Below are positions 1 through 7,964 of a DNA stretch of 64,000 nucleotides, piece after piece. The position numbers were made by a program, and so were the translations under genes. Every line of letters begins with the position of its first letter. Within the stretch, counting starts at the first letter, position 1. The DNA is from Erythrobacter sp. SCSIO 43205. GTDB taxonomy: Bacteria > Pseudomonadota > Alphaproteobacteria > Sphingomonadales > Sphingomonadaceae. The notes beneath the pieces were generated by a model. It had not been told where the DNA came from and did not search any database. It worked only from the letters and a program-made list of their open reading frames with translations. The stretch lies in NCBI RefSeq assembly GCF_019904235.1, contig NZ_CP063202.1:2604001-2668000 (forward strand), given 5' to 3'.

Positions 1-2
1 AG

Positions 3-41
3 AAGGCCGCTTGCGATGCGCTTGAGAAGGTGGCGCAGTAA
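3..41 (+). CDS. 3' end of an upstream gene (partial)
   Basis: Reading from base 3 gives an open tail (K-A-A-C-D-A-L-E-K-V-A-Q) ending in TAA at 39-41, on the same strand as the next gene. It looks like the C-terminal helix of a protein whose body lies before the window. Only 12 codons are visible, so neither family nor reality can be confirmed. Confidence 0.3.
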   Translation, partial: KAACDALEKVAQ

Positions 42-80
42 TCGCCTTTCGCATTAAGGAATGACAAAAGAGTGCCAAGT

Positions 81-491
81 ATGAGAAATGCGACCGAGCA
101 AAACAGAGCGCTGATTTCCAAAGCATTTGAGGGATTGGCCAAAGGCGACCCCTCTCATTTCATGCCGCTGTTTGATGAGAGCATTGAATGGCGGGTTGTT
201 GGTTCCAGCGCATGGTCGAAACGCGCGGTTGGCCTGGATGCCGTCGTCAGGGATCTTGTCGAACCGCTTTTTGCCCGATTTGCTGGTCCCTATCTTACCA
301 CCCCAGAACTGATTATTGCAGACGGCGAGCACGTGGCAGTTCAGGCAAAAGGCAATGCCGAAACCCTTGAGGGCGTGCGATATGACAATGAGTACTGCTT
401 CGTTTTCACTTTGAAGGGGGGCAAGATCATCAAGGTCGTCGAATATATGGACACTATTCTTGCTGATCGCGCGCTTGGAACTGGGGATTGA
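81..491 (+). CDS. SnoaL-like / NTF2-fold protein
   Basis: A 136-residue protein with the layout of the SnoaL-like (ketosteroid-isomerase-related, NTF2-fold) family. It has an N-terminal helix ending in a short G-D segment (F-E-G-L-A-K-G-D), then F-D-E-S-I-E-W-R, a G-L-D-A-V helix, and C-terminal beta strands containing N-E-Y-C-F-V-F and G-K-I-I-K-V-V-E-Y-M-D-T. Length and pattern match small stand-alone members, which may be isomerases, hydrolases or simply ligand-binding proteins; substrate cannot be inferred. ATG 81 is used as the start. An in-frame GTG at 72 would add three residues and cannot be excluded. It is followed by a bidirectional terminator-like hairpin and faces the pspC operon convergently. 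Confidence 0.75.
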   Translation: MRNATEQNRALISKAFEGLAKGDPSHFMPLFDESIEWRVVGSSAWSKRAVGLDAVVRDLVEPLFARFAGPYLTTPELIIADGEHVAVQAKGNAETLEGVRYDNEYCFVFTLKGGKIIKVVEYMDTILADRALGTGD

Positions 492-510
492 CCAGCAGGG
501 GCACGCAATA

Positions 511-537
511 AAAGGGGCCGTGGGAAGAGGCCCCTTT
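511..537. terminator. Bidirectional terminator between the SnoaL-like gene and pspC
   Basis: A perfect 9-bp stem (AAAGGGGCC / GGCCCCTTT) encloses a 9-nt loop. On the minus strand the stem runs straight into a T-rich tail (TTTTATTG), the classic intrinsic terminator form for the pspC operon. On the plus strand the tail is only CTTTGCT, so termination of the SnoaL-like gene is likely weaker. Confidence 0.75.
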
Positions 538-560
538 GCTGGGTGCGGGTCAGCGGTTCA

Positions 561-776
561 TCAGTCAGCGATAAGCGCAATCGCGAGGTAGATCAGGATC
601 GGGAAACCGATACCGAGCAGCACCGCTGCGACAAATCCGATGCGCCAGATCAGAGCATCAACACCCGACCAATTGGCCAGCCCTGAGCACACGCCAAACA
701 GCTTGCCATTGGTCTTATCCAGACGAAAACCGCCGCCTGCGGGGGGTTGGCTATTATTGTTGGTTAGATTGCTCAT
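561..776 (-). CDS. PspC-domain membrane protein
   Basis: A 71-residue PspC-domain protein. After a flexible Asn/Gly/Pro-rich N-terminus comes the PspC hallmark (F-R-L-D-K-T-N-G-K-L-F-G-V-C-S-G-L-A), a short amphipathic turn, and then a long hydrophobic C-terminal helix. PspC proteins are inner-membrane components of envelope-stress (phage-shock) responses. This one has no PspA, PspB or PspF beside it. Its ATG (776-774) overlaps the TGA of the upstream 58-codon gene as ATGA, and AGGAG precedes the start, so it is translationally coupled to the microprotein genes. It ends before a good terminator. The fold call is strong; a role in phage-shock signalling here is inference. Confidence 0.85.
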   Translation of the reverse strand: MSNLTNNNSQPPAGGGFRLDKTNGKLFGVCSGLANWSGVDALIWRIGFVAAVLLGIGFPILIYLAIALIAD

Positions 777-949
777 GCAAGGGCTCCTATAATCGAAAGT
801 GCTGCGTCGGGTGAGAGGGTCATGGGGTTAGTGGGCGATGGGTTGGCGGCGAAATGGCCTGCCACCAAAATCACGGCGATCAATACGGCTCCAGCGCTGG
901 CCATCACCCGGGCCGCCTTTGTGCTGGAAAGATCGAAGAACGAATACAT
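773..949 (-). CDS. Small single-helix membrane protein (58 aa)
   Basis: An unrecognised 58-codon gene. The N-terminus (M-Y-S-F-F-D-L-S-S-T-K-A-A-R-V) leads into one hydrophobic helix (about residues 16-33) and a Pro/Asn/Ser-rich tail. ATG 949 is preceded by AGGATAGGAT, a good ribosome site, and the stop overlaps the pspC start (ATGA). It is the third of three consecutive tiny membrane proteins upstream of pspC. Gene reality is supported by coupling, ribosome site and topology. No function is assigned; a PspB-like helper role would be speculation. Confidence 0.65.
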   Translation of the reverse strand: MYSFFDLSSTKAARVMASAGAVLIAVILVAGHFAANPSPTNPMTLSPDAALSIIGALA

Positions 950-1004
950 TATCCTATCCTGTTAGCGGGAAGTGCGAAAAGCGTTTGGCTCAAGCGATCG
1001 GGCC

Positions 1005-1118
1005 TTACGCAAGTGGAGTGGCTGGGATCATCGCATAGGCAGAAGCGATCACGCCGGTGGTCAACATCAAGCTGAAGACAGCTGAGAAGACGCGGGTTTT
1101 GGTTTCATCGGTAAACAT
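1005..1118 (-). CDS. Microprotein 2 of the pspC operon (37 aa)
   Basis: A 37-residue protein: a short charged N-terminus (M-F-T-D-E-T-K-T-R), one transmembrane helix, and the ending A-Y-A-M-I-P-A-T-P-L-A. AGAAAGG lies upstream of ATG 1118. It closely parallels the gene just upstream (1145-1255), sharing the pattern A-Y-A-[IM]-[VI]-P-A-[ST]-P after the helix, so the two look like diverged tandem duplicates. A single-pass membrane or exported peptide is likely; an alternative is a cleaved signal-peptide-like product, since the end resembles a signal peptidase region. Function unknown. Confidence 0.6.
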   Translation of the reverse strand: MFTDETKTRVFSAVFSLMLTTGVIASAYAMIPATPLA

Positions 1119-1144
1119 GAGAGGGGGCCTTTCTTGGGATGGGG

Positions 1145-1255
1145 TTAAACAATTGCTGGGCTTGCTGGTACGATGGCGTAAGCGAACAGGGTTGCTGACA
1201 AAACGATCGAGAGAGCGGCAGCAGCGAGGCGGTTTGCAGTGTTGGTGACAGTCAT
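1145..1255 (-). CDS. Microprotein 1 of the pspC operon (36 aa)
   Basis: A 36-residue protein (M-T-V-T-N-T-A-N-R-L-A-A-A-A then a hydrophobic helix, ending A-Y-A-I-V-P-A-S-P-A-I-V). GGAG is placed correctly before ATG 1255. It opens a run of four same-strand genes ending in pspC, separated by 26 nt from the next. It resembles the second microprotein in length, helix position and the A-Y-A-x-x-P-A-x-P end. Too short for most gene callers. No known family recognised. Confidence 0.6.
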   Translation of the reverse strand: MTVTNTANRLAAAALSIVLSATLFAYAIVPASPAIV

Positions 1256-1500
1256 TTTTGATCTCCTGATTTAAAGTCTTGGTTCGATTTCCCGGCTCAT
1301 CCGGGGGACACAAAAGACGTTGCAGGAGGCGTGCCAAACTTGAAAAATGGCGGAATTCTGCGGTTTACATCAAGTTACAACCATTACGCCCCGTTCAGCT
1401 TTCCGAAAGGTTGGGATTTTTTACCAAGAGTTAGGATCGTTGATTTTGCGCGCATCAAGGCTGTGTTTTCGCACCGCCCCTGCTAGGCGTTTTGCCAGCT

Positions 1501-2601
1501 ATGGCGCTTTCAAAAATCACCTTGCAGAATTTCCGCAACCACGTCGCAAGCGAGCTTGGTGAAACCGCGCACTTCAACTTGCTGGTGGGCGAAAATGGCG
1601 CTGGCAAAACCAATGTCCTGGAAGCAATTTCGCTACTTGCGCCGGGACGCGGTCTGAGGCGCGCGAACTTGGGCGAGCTGGCGCTCAAGGCAACACCTGA
1701 TGCAGAGGCGGGTGCGTTCGCTATTGGAGCGACCTTGGTCGAGCAGGGTCAGACATCGGCGCGCATTGGCACCTATACCGAAAATCATCGCCCCACCCGC
1801 CGCCTTGTGCGGATCAATGGGGCTGAGGCGAAATCCTCTGCTTTGAGTGAATGGCACGCAGTGGCTTGGCTTACCCCGTCGATGGATGGCCTTTTCACTG
1901 ACAGCGCGGGCGCACGGCGGCGTTATATGGATCGTATGGCGCTGGCGATTGAACCTACCCACGCCCGCCACGTTAGCCAGCTTGAAACCGCGCTGCGAGA
2001 ACGCAACCGCCTGCTCGAAGAACGCAGCGACGCGCGATGGCTCGATGCTATCGAAGCGCAGGCGGCCCAGCACGGCAGCATGGTGGCCGGGACGCGTGCT
2101 AAACTGGTTGCGCGCCTGTCTGATGAGCTTTCCGCCCTGCCCGCAGAACCCTTCGCGCGCCCTATCCTCACCTATCGCCCCGGCGGCCCGATGGGACCGG
2201 AAGAACTGCTGGCCGAATTTGCCAGAGCGAGGCCCCGCGACAGAGCCGCTGGACGGGCGCTCACCGGGCCGCACAGGGATGAGTTGGAGGTGGTGATGGC
2301 GCAGGCTGACCGCTCACCCGGTCCTCCAGCCGCTTCTTGCTCCACCGGAGAGCAAAAGGCGATGCTGATCGCGATCACGCTGGCTCATGGCACTCTTGCC
2401 TCGTCTGGGCGGCCAAGCGTGCTTTTACTGGATGAAGTCGCCGCGCACCTTGATCCAGTGCGGCGTAAAGCTCTGTTCGACCGCCTGCGCGCTGGAAAGG
2501 CGCAAGTCTGGATGACCGGAACCGAGCTTGCGCCCTTTGCCGATATTGAAGAGGAAGCGGCAATCTGGCGGGTGAGTGGCGGGACGTTGGAGCGGCTGTG
2601 A
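1501..2601 (+). CDS. recF: DNA replication and repair protein RecF
   Basis: RecF is an SMC-like ATPase that binds gapped DNA and, with RecO and RecR, loads RecA for recombinational repair. The 366-residue product has an N-terminal F-R-N-H motif, Walker A G-E-N-G-A-G-K-T-N (about residues 30-40), G-R-G-L-R after the P-loop, R-R-R-Y-M-D in the central region, the ABC signature S-T-G-E-Q-K-A and Walker B V-L-L-L-D-E-V-A-A-H-L-D. Length is normal (360-370). ATG 1501 is chosen because the L-x-N-F-R-N-H start lies directly behind it; a TTG nine bases upstream is less likely. It is not next to dnaN here. It ends 2 bp before an inverted REP doublet and convergently faces the TesA-like gene. Confidence 0.95.
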   Translation: MALSKITLQNFRNHVASELGETAHFNLLVGENGAGKTNVLEAISLLAPGRGLRRANLGELALKATPDAEAGAFAIGATLVEQGQTSARIGTYTENHRPTRRLVRINGAEAKSSALSEWHAVAWLTPSMDGLFTDSAGARRRYMDRMALAIEPTHARHVSQLETALRERNRLLEERSDARWLDAIEAQAAQHGSMVAGTRAKLVARLSDELSALPAEPFARPILTYRPGGPMGPEELLAEFARARPRDRAAGRALTGPHRDELEVVMAQADRSPGPPAASCSTGEQKAMLIAITLAHGTLASSGRPSVLLLDEVAAHLDPVRRKALFDRLRAGKAQVWMTGTELAPFADIEEEAAIWRVSGGTLERL

Positions 2602-2602
2602 T

Positions 2603-2663
2603 CTCCTGCGAAAGCAGGAGTCCAGCTTCAGGCTCGGGAGATAGGCTCCTGCTTTCGCAGGAG
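2603..2663. repeat. REP-like inverted doublet between recF and tesA
   Basis: Two 18-nt hairpins occur 25 nt apart: CTCCTGCGAAAGCAGGAG (2603-2620) and CTCCTGCTTTCGCAGGAG (2646-2663). Each folds on itself (7-bp stem, 4-nt loop), and the second is the exact reverse complement of the first, so the pair can also form one large cruciform. It occupies the gap between two convergent stop codons, the usual place for REP/BIME elements. It may also act as a bidirectional terminator or mRNA 3' protector. Confidence 0.8.
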
Positions 2664-2673
2664 CGCACGGGGA

Positions 2674-3411
2674 TCAGCTATCCGCTTTCTCAGGCAGTGC
2701 CGCCGCCACCTCATCAACGGTAGAGGCGACCAGCGCCTCAATCCCTTCAGCGGTCGGGTGAATCCGGTCGCTTTGGAAAAGCTCTGGCTTGGCATAGATA
2801 TCCTCCAGCCAGAAATCGATCAGCTCGGTATCGAACTGCTCAGCCATATCGGCATAGATCGCATCGAAGGCGGCGCTGTATTCGGGGCCATAATTAGGCG
2901 GCGAGCGCATCCCCATGATGAGCACTGGCACTCCCGCTTCGCGCAAGGTGGTCAGCATCGCTTCGAAATTGGCGCGCGTTTCCTCTGGTGAGATGCCGCG
3001 CAGCAAATCATTGCCTCCCAGTTCGAGGATAAACAGATCGGGCGTCTCTTCTTGGCCTTCGAGGATAAAGGCGAGACGATCACGCCCAGCGCGGCTGGTG
3101 TCGCCGGAAACCCCTGCGTCAATCACCCGCGCATTGATCCCGCGCGCGCGCAATGCGCCTTCCAGCTTTTCAGGATAACCGTCGGGTTCGGGCAAGTTGT
3201 AACCTGCAAAAAGGCTGTCTCCAAAAGCGACAATTCGCACCTCTTCGCCCATCACGGGAACCGGCATTGCGCCCTCTTCAAATGCTGCCCCATCGCTCGC
3301 CTCTGGTGCCTCCTCAGCGGGCCCATCGCCACCGCAAGCGACCAGTGCCAATGCCGCCACGGGACCCAGTATCGTTTTCAAACGTAGTGCGTTTATCTGC
3401 CAGAAGCGCAT
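2674..3411 (-). CDS. tesA: TesA-like GDSL arylesterase / lysophospholipase (lipoprotein)
   Basis: An SGNH/GDSL hydrolase of the TesA group (acyl-CoA thioesterase I / lysophospholipase L1 / arylesterase). Block I is A-F-G-D-S-L-F-A-G-Y-N-L-P (catalytic Ser), block III G-G-N-D, and block V D-R-I-H-P-T (catalytic Asp-His). The N-terminus carries a signal sequence ending A-L-V-A-C-G-G, a lipobox, followed by an acidic linker (about residues 27-50), so the enzyme is probably tethered in the periplasm. At 245 residues it is longer than E. coli TesA mainly because of that linker. It is divergent from a YbbA/YbbP-type ABC system, the same neighbourhood as in many proteobacteria, suggesting a shared lipid-related role. 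Confidence 0.88.
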   Translation of the reverse strand: MRFWQINALRLKTILGPVAALALVACGGDGPAEEAPEASDGAAFEEGAMPVPVMGEEVRIVAFGDSLFAGYNLPEPDGYPEKLEGALRARGINARVIDAGVSGDTSRAGRDRLAFILEGQEETPDLFILELGGNDLLRGISPEETRANFEAMLTTLREAGVPVLIMGMRSPPNYGPEYSAAFDAIYADMAEQFDTELIDFWLEDIYAKPELFQSDRIHPTAEGIEALVASTVDEVAAALPEKADS

Positions 3412-3476
3412 AGTGATCTGCGAACCTTATCAATTGGACCTTGTGTGCCCATCGCCCCTATCCCATTTGGAGCCCC

Positions 3477-4211
3477 ATGACAAAAGCCTCTTCTGCGCCC
3501 GCCCCTTATGCCATTTCTGCGCGCGACCTCACCCTCACGCTTGGATCATCCAGCGCTCCTGTCGAAATCCTGAAAGGCATTGACCTTGATATTGCGCAAG
3601 GTGAAGTGGTGGCGCTGCTTGGCCCATCGGGTTCAGGCAAAAGCTCGCTTATGGCGGTGCTTTCCGGCCTCGAAAGAGCAAGCGGCGGATCGCTTACCGT
3701 AGCGGGACAGGATTTTGCCTCGCTTGATGAAGATGGTCTTGCCGCCGCGCGTCGGGGGCGGATCGGGATTGTGCTGCAAGCCTTTCACCTCCTGCCCACC
3801 ATGACAGCGACCGAAAATGTGGCGACCCCGATGGAATTGGCGGGCAGCAAGGACGCATCCCCCCGCGCCCGTGAGGAATTGACCGCCGTTGGCCTTGGCC
3901 ATCGCACCGACCACTACCCGACACAGCTTTCCGGCGGCGAGCAGCAGCGCGTTGCCATTGCCAGAGCCATTGCGCCGCGCCCGACACTGATCTTTGCCGA
4001 TGAGCCCACCGGGAACCTTGACGCATCGACGGGGGAGGAAATTGTCGACCTTCTCTTTGCCCGCCGCGCAGAAACGGGAGCAACCTTGCTTATCATCACC
4101 CACGACGCCAGCCTCGCCGAGAAATGCGAACGCGTGCTGACCATGGCGGATGGTGTGATTGTCTCGGACCGCCGCACGAATGCTTCTGCCGCTGTTGAGG
4201 CCGCAGAATGA
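3477..4211 (+). CDS. ABC transporter ATP-binding protein, YbbA type
   Basis: ATPase of a MacB/LolD-like exporter (YbbA family), expected to power the FtsX-like permease encoded next. Visible motifs: Walker A G-P-S-G-S-G-K-S-S, Q-loop V-L-Q-A-F-H-L-L-P, signature L-S-G-G-E-Q-Q-R, Walker B L-I-F-A-D-E-P-T-G and H-loop I-I-T-H-D. 244 residues from ATG 3477, which sits at the end of the divergent spacer; an upstream GTG (3441) would add twelve residues unlike the family. The stop overlaps the permease start by 4 nt (ATGA). Substrate unknown; linkage to the TesA-like esterase hints at lipid or acyl compounds. Confidence 0.9.
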   Translation: MTKASSAPAPYAISARDLTLTLGSSSAPVEILKGIDLDIAQGEVVALLGPSGSGKSSLMAVLSGLERASGGSLTVAGQDFASLDEDGLAAARRGRIGIVLQAFHLLPTMTATENVATPMELAGSKDASPRAREELTAVGLGHRTDHYPTQLSGGEQQRVAIARAIAPRPTLIFADEPTGNLDASTGEEIVDLLFARRAETGATLLIITHDASLAEKCERVLTMADGVIVSDRRTNASAAVEAAE

Positions 4212-6757
4212 GCGTGGCTGGCACTGGCTCGCATGGGCTTAGTTGGGGCGATGCGTGGAACATCGCCCGGCGCGATCTGAACGCGCGGTTCAAGGGGCTG
4301 CGGCTCCTTCTCGTCTGCATCTTCCTTGGCACAGCGGCGCTGGCGGCCATCGGCACTCTTACGGCATCGATTGAGCGCGAGCTTGAAAGCTCCGGACGCG
4401 AACTGCTTGGCGGCGATCTTGAAGTAGAGGTCTGGCAGCGCGACCTGACATCCGATGAATTGGCGACTTTGAGTGGATATGGCGAACTGTCGGGCGGATA
4501 CCGCCTGCAAGCCATGGCAAGCACCGACGATGCCGCGGCCCCGGTGGAGCTGAAATCGGTTGAAGCAAATTACCCGCTTTTCGGCGCGCTCACTCTAACC
4601 GACGGTACCGAGGCCAGAGCGCCCACCGGCAACAACGCCTACCTTGCGCAAGGGGCATTGGACCGCCTTGGCATCGAAGTGGGCGATAATTTCCGCGTGG
4701 GCACCATGACCATGGTCGCAGCCGGTGTAATCGCAAACGAACCTGATCGCCTGTCCGAAGGTTTTCAGCTTGGGCCGACGGTAATCGTTGCCAAAGACGT
4801 GCCCGTTGATGCTGGTCTGCTCCAACCGGGATCGCTTTATCAAAGCAAATACCGCATCGCTTTTGACAACGCCGGGGCCGATCCCGAAGCGGTCGAGGAA
4901 GCGCTGACCGAAGCGTTCCCCAACGCAGGGTTTGATTTCCGCAACCGCGACCGTGCATCGCCCGGCGCGGATCGGTTTGTCACTCGGATGAGCGACTTTC
5001 TGACGCTTGTCGGGCTCGCCGCTCTGGTGATCGCAGGGATCGGGATTGCGGGAGGCGTGTCTTCCTATCTCGATCAACGCCGCGCGAGCATCGCGACATT
5101 GAAAGTGCTCGGCGCATCAAGTCGCGATATTGTCCGCATTTACGCGCTGCAAATCGCGGTCGCAGCCCTTGTGGGCAGCGTCTTGGGCCTTGCCACCGGG
5201 GTTTTGGTGACGCCGTTTCTTGGCATGGCGTTGGAGGGGCTCCTCCCGGTCGAAGGGGGCTTTGTGATTGAGCCTGCGCCGCTGCTGCTCGCGGGTGGAT
5301 ATGGTATTCTCGTCGCTTTTGCCTTTGCCTCTGCCCCACTTTTGCGTGCGCGTTCCTTCCCGGCCATGGCGCTGATGCGCAGCCGCATTGTGCCACTGTC
5401 GCGCGACAAACGCGCGCTTATTGCCACCGCGATTGGCCTCGTTGCGATCTGTGCGCTGGCGCTTGTCACATCAAGCCAAGTGTTTCTTACCGCAGGCTTC
5501 CTTGTAGGCGCTGGCCTTGCGCTTTTGGCCCTCGCCGCGCTTGGTCTTGGCCTGCAATTTACGGCGAGGAAACTGCCCCGCCCGTCCAATCCGCTCCTCC
5601 GCTCTGCGCTCGCCAATATCCACCGTCCCGGCGCACCCACCAGCGCGCTTGTGACAGCGCTCGGGTTTGGGCTTGCCGCCTTCGTTCTGCTCGCCGCGAT
5701 CCAAAGTGCGATTGACGGCAATATCCAGAGCCGCGTGCCGCAAGAGGCGCCGGATTATGTCGTCATCGACTTAGCGCCAGAAAACGAGGCGCAGTTTACC
5801 GAGCTTGTCACCTCCTCCTTCCCCGAGGCGGTGGTGCGCACGGTCCCGACCATGCGCGGCGCGGTTCTCGCCTTTGGGCCGGAAGGCGATATGCAGCGCA
5901 CAGCCGACCTTGAGGAAATTCCGGAAGGCGCATGGGCGCTTCGCGGAGAGCGCGGCATCACCTATTCCGACACCGCCCCCGATGGCAGCCGCGTTGTAGA
6001 AGGATCGTGGTGGAGCCCGTTCCACGATGGCGAGCCACTTGTCTCCATCGACAAGGAATTTGCCGATGCCGCGGGGCTGAAAGTGGGCGATATGCTGACC
6101 ATGGGTATCCTTGGCCAAACCCGCGATGTGCGTATCGCGAACTTACGCGAGATCGACTGGGAAACCATGGGGTTCAATTTCACCATGGTCTTTTCGCGCA
6201 ACGCTATTTCCGACGTACCGCACAAGCTTTCAGCGACCATTGACCTGCCCGATGGAGCTGGAACGCAGGAGCGCGCCGAATTGCTGCGCGCGATGGTGCG
6301 TGAATATCCGTCAAGCTCCGTCATCGAAGTGGGCGATGTGCTGGTTCAGGCCGCCACATTGCTTGAACAAGTGGGTCTTGCCACCCTTGCCGCTGCTGCT
6401 GTGGCGGTGCTTGCCGGCCTCGCCGTGTTGATGGGAGCCATCGCAGCCGCCCGCGCAGCGCGGACTTATGACACAGTTGTTTTGAGAGTGATGGGCGCAA
6501 GCCGCAGGCAAATTCTCGGCCTGCAACTGGCAGAATATGGCCTTATCGCGGGCGCTCTGGCGCTGGTGGCACTGGCGCTTGGCTCCGGCCTTGCGTGGGT
6601 GATTATTACCCAGCTGTTTGAATTTGACTGGTTGCCCGATTGGGGCGTGGTTTTGGCCGTGCTCGGCATGGGGCTGGCGATGGTGGTCGCCTTTGCGCTT
6701 GGCGGGTCGCTCCCGCTGCTGCGCGCAAAACCTGCACAGGCGCTAAGGGAGCTTTAG
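4208..6757 (+). CDS. FtsX-like ABC permease, YbbP type
   Basis: An 849-residue membrane permease of the YbbP family (E. coli YbbP is about 800). One helix follows the N-terminal basic segment (about residues 30-50), then a large periplasmic domain (50-260), three helices with FtsX features (S-S-Y-L-D-Q-R-R-A-S-I-A-T-L-K-V-L-G-A-S, about 290-310), a middle helix bundle, a second periplasmic domain, and a final three-helix FtsX block (T-V-V-L-R-V-M-G-A-S-R-R-Q-I-L). The duplicated FtsX layout is typical of type VII ABC systems, which do mechanical work on lipids or lipoproteins rather than classical transport. It is coupled to the ATPase by ATGA. Confidence 0.9.
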   Translation: MSVAGTGSHGLSWGDAWNIARRDLNARFKGLRLLLVCIFLGTAALAAIGTLTASIERELESSGRELLGGDLEVEVWQRDLTSDELATLSGYGELSGGYRLQAMASTDDAAAPVELKSVEANYPLFGALTLTDGTEARAPTGNNAYLAQGALDRLGIEVGDNFRVGTMTMVAAGVIANEPDRLSEGFQLGPTVIVAKDVPVDAGLLQPGSLYQSKYRIAFDNAGADPEAVEEALTEAFPNAGFDFRNRDRASPGADRFVTRMSDFLTLVGLAALVIAGIGIAGGVSSYLDQRRASIATLKVLGASSRDIVRIYALQIAVAALVGSVLGLATGVLVTPFLGMALEGLLPVEGGFVIEPAPLLLAGGYGILVAFAFASAPLLRARSFPAMALMRSRIVPLSRDKRALIATAIGLVAICALALVTSSQVFLTAGFLVGAGLALLALAALGLGLQFTARKLPRPSNPLLRSALANIHRPGAPTSALVTALGFGLAAFVLLAAIQSAIDGNIQSRVPQEAPDYVVIDLAPENEAQFTELVTSSFPEAVVRTVPTMRGAVLAFGPEGDMQRTADLEEIPEGAWALRGERGITYSDTAPDGSRVVEGSWWSPFHDGEPLVSIDKEFADAAGLKVGDMLTMGILGQTRDVRIANLREIDWETMGFNFTMVFSRNAISDVPHKLSATIDLPDGAGTQERAELLRAMVREYPSSSVIEVGDVLVQAATLLEQVGLATLAAAAVAVLAGLAVLMGAIAAARAARTYDTVVLRVMGASRRQILGLQLAEYGLIAGALALVALALGSGLAWVIITQLFEFDWLPDWGVVLAVLGMGLAMVVAFALGGSLPLLRAKPAQALREL

Positions 6758-6791
6758 AGCCCGCTTAGCGCCCGCGTGGATTTAGATCGGC

Positions 6792-7253
6792 TTATTCAAA
6801 AACCTCGGTGCCGTGTGGGTCTTTGGGGTCTGGGCCAAAGCGGTTCGCGCCTTCGGTTCCCGGCAGAGCCATCACAACGATAAAGCCGATTGAGATAAGA
6901 AATCCAATCAGCGGAATCATGCCGCCAACGATGAAGCCAAGATACCACCAGCCTGACATATCGCGGTCGTGCAGCCGCCGGACTGTCACCGCGATGCTGG
7001 GGATCAAGACGGCAAGCGCAAAGAGGCCGTAAAGGCCAAGTCCCGCCATTCCCAGAGTGCCAACCCCGGCAAACGGATCAGCATCCACTGCCATTGGATC
7101 GGCAACCGATGCGCTCATGATCGAAAAGAATGTCGGGCCTGCAAGGATCATGCTCACAATCGTCGTGAACAGGATAAACATCCAAAACTCTTTCCGGCGC
7201 GAGCGACCTGAAAACTGCGCATAGCGCTTAAGCGGCAAAAACATCCATTCCAT
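6792..7253 (-). CDS. DUF805 membrane protein
   Basis: A 153-residue DUF805 protein. The family start is clear (W-M-F-L-P-L-K-R-Y-A-Q-F-S-G-R-S-R-R-K-E, followed by F-W-M-F), then four hydrophobic segments, with V-R-R-L-H-D-R-D-M-S-G-W between helices 3 and 4. DUF805 proteins are small inner-membrane proteins of unknown function. ATG 7253 has GAGGGGAT upstream. The last five residues, T-E-V-F-E, are identical to those of the unrelated RDD protein encoded next to it. Confidence 0.85.
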   Translation of the reverse strand: MEWMFLPLKRYAQFSGRSRRKEFWMFILFTTIVSMILAGPTFFSIMSASVADPMAVDADPFAGVGTLGMAGLGLYGLFALAVLIPSIAVTVRRLHDRDMSGWWYLGFIVGGMIPLIGFLISIGFIVVMALPGTEGANRFGPDPKDPHGTEVFE

Positions 7254-7349
7254 TATTTGATCCCCTCTTCGTGTGTGGTCGCTCCTGATCGACCGTTGAA
7301 ACTAACCCTTGTGGCGGCAAGCCACGCTTCTCAGCGCAGCCGCACTCCC

Positions 7350-7817
7350 CTATTCAAAAACTTCCGTGTCAACGTGGGTTTCACCCGGTTTCGCCTGCAG
7401 AACCAGAGTGCTGCAGATCAAGTCATGGAGGCCCTGCTTGCGCCCGGTGAATGCCACCATGATAAAGCCGATAAACAGGATCATCCCTGACACAATCTTT
7501 GCAAAATAGCGCCCCACAGCACGCAGCGGTGTGATCTTGCGACCATCAAGGTCGGTCACGACCAAGCCAAGCGCACTTTTCCCCGGTGTCGCTTGTTTGG
7601 CAGAGCTTTCGAACCCCGCGAAATAAGCAACGCCCAAGATAATGAGCACGATGTTGAGAAGGGGCGATGTCGATTCCGTGTTGGCGGAAAAGCCGGTCGC
7701 GCTGGTGTCCGTCACTGTATCGCCAAAGGCAAATACGAGCGCGAATTGCACGATCATCAAAATGACGAAATCGATCAGATAGGCAACGACGCGAAGCCAA
7801 AAACCACCGTAATTCAT
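7350..7817 (-). CDS. RDD family membrane protein
   Basis: A 155-residue RDD-family protein. It opens G-F-W-L-R-V-V-A-Y-L-I-D-F-V-I-L, with the Arg and Asp that name the family in helix 1. A second helix follows, then Q-A-T-P-G-K-S-A-L-G-L-V-V-T-D-L-D-G, and R-A-V-G-R-Y-F-A-K before the last helix, then G-R-K-Q-G-L-H-D-L. Some RDD proteins act as Na+/H+ antiporters; most are unassigned. Same strand as the DUF805 gene, with a 96-bp gap. The C-terminus ends T-E-V-F-E, as in its neighbour. Confidence 0.85.
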   Translation of the reverse strand: MNYGGFWLRVVAYLIDFVILMIVQFALVFAFGDTVTDTSATGFSANTESTSPLLNIVLIILGVAYFAGFESSAKQATPGKSALGLVVTDLDGRKITPLRAVGRYFAKIVSGMILFIGFIMVAFTGRKQGLHDLICSTLVLQAKPGETHVDTEVFE

Positions 7818-7904
7818 GAGATTGCCCCTAACCGTGTGCGGCTTGCGAAACTACACGAGCACGTGCCCATGACAAGCGCGCCTTTTATGGCGTTCCACGA
7901 AAAA

Positions 7905-7938
7905 GCCCCGCCTTGCGATAATTCTCGCAAGGCGGGGC
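7905..7938 (-). terminator. Intrinsic terminator of the TonB-dependent receptor gene
   Basis: A perfect 14-bp stem (minus strand starts GCCCCGCCTTGCGA) with a 6-nt loop, followed on the minus strand by TTTTT. It begins 27 bp after the receptor stop codon: a textbook rho-independent terminator. Confidence 0.9.
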
Positions 7939-7964
7939 CAATTCTTTAGAGCTAATCGCGAAGA

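Noticed and set aside
1440..1458. FNR-like TTGAT...ATCAA before recF
   Set aside because: The half-sites are separated by nine bases instead of four.
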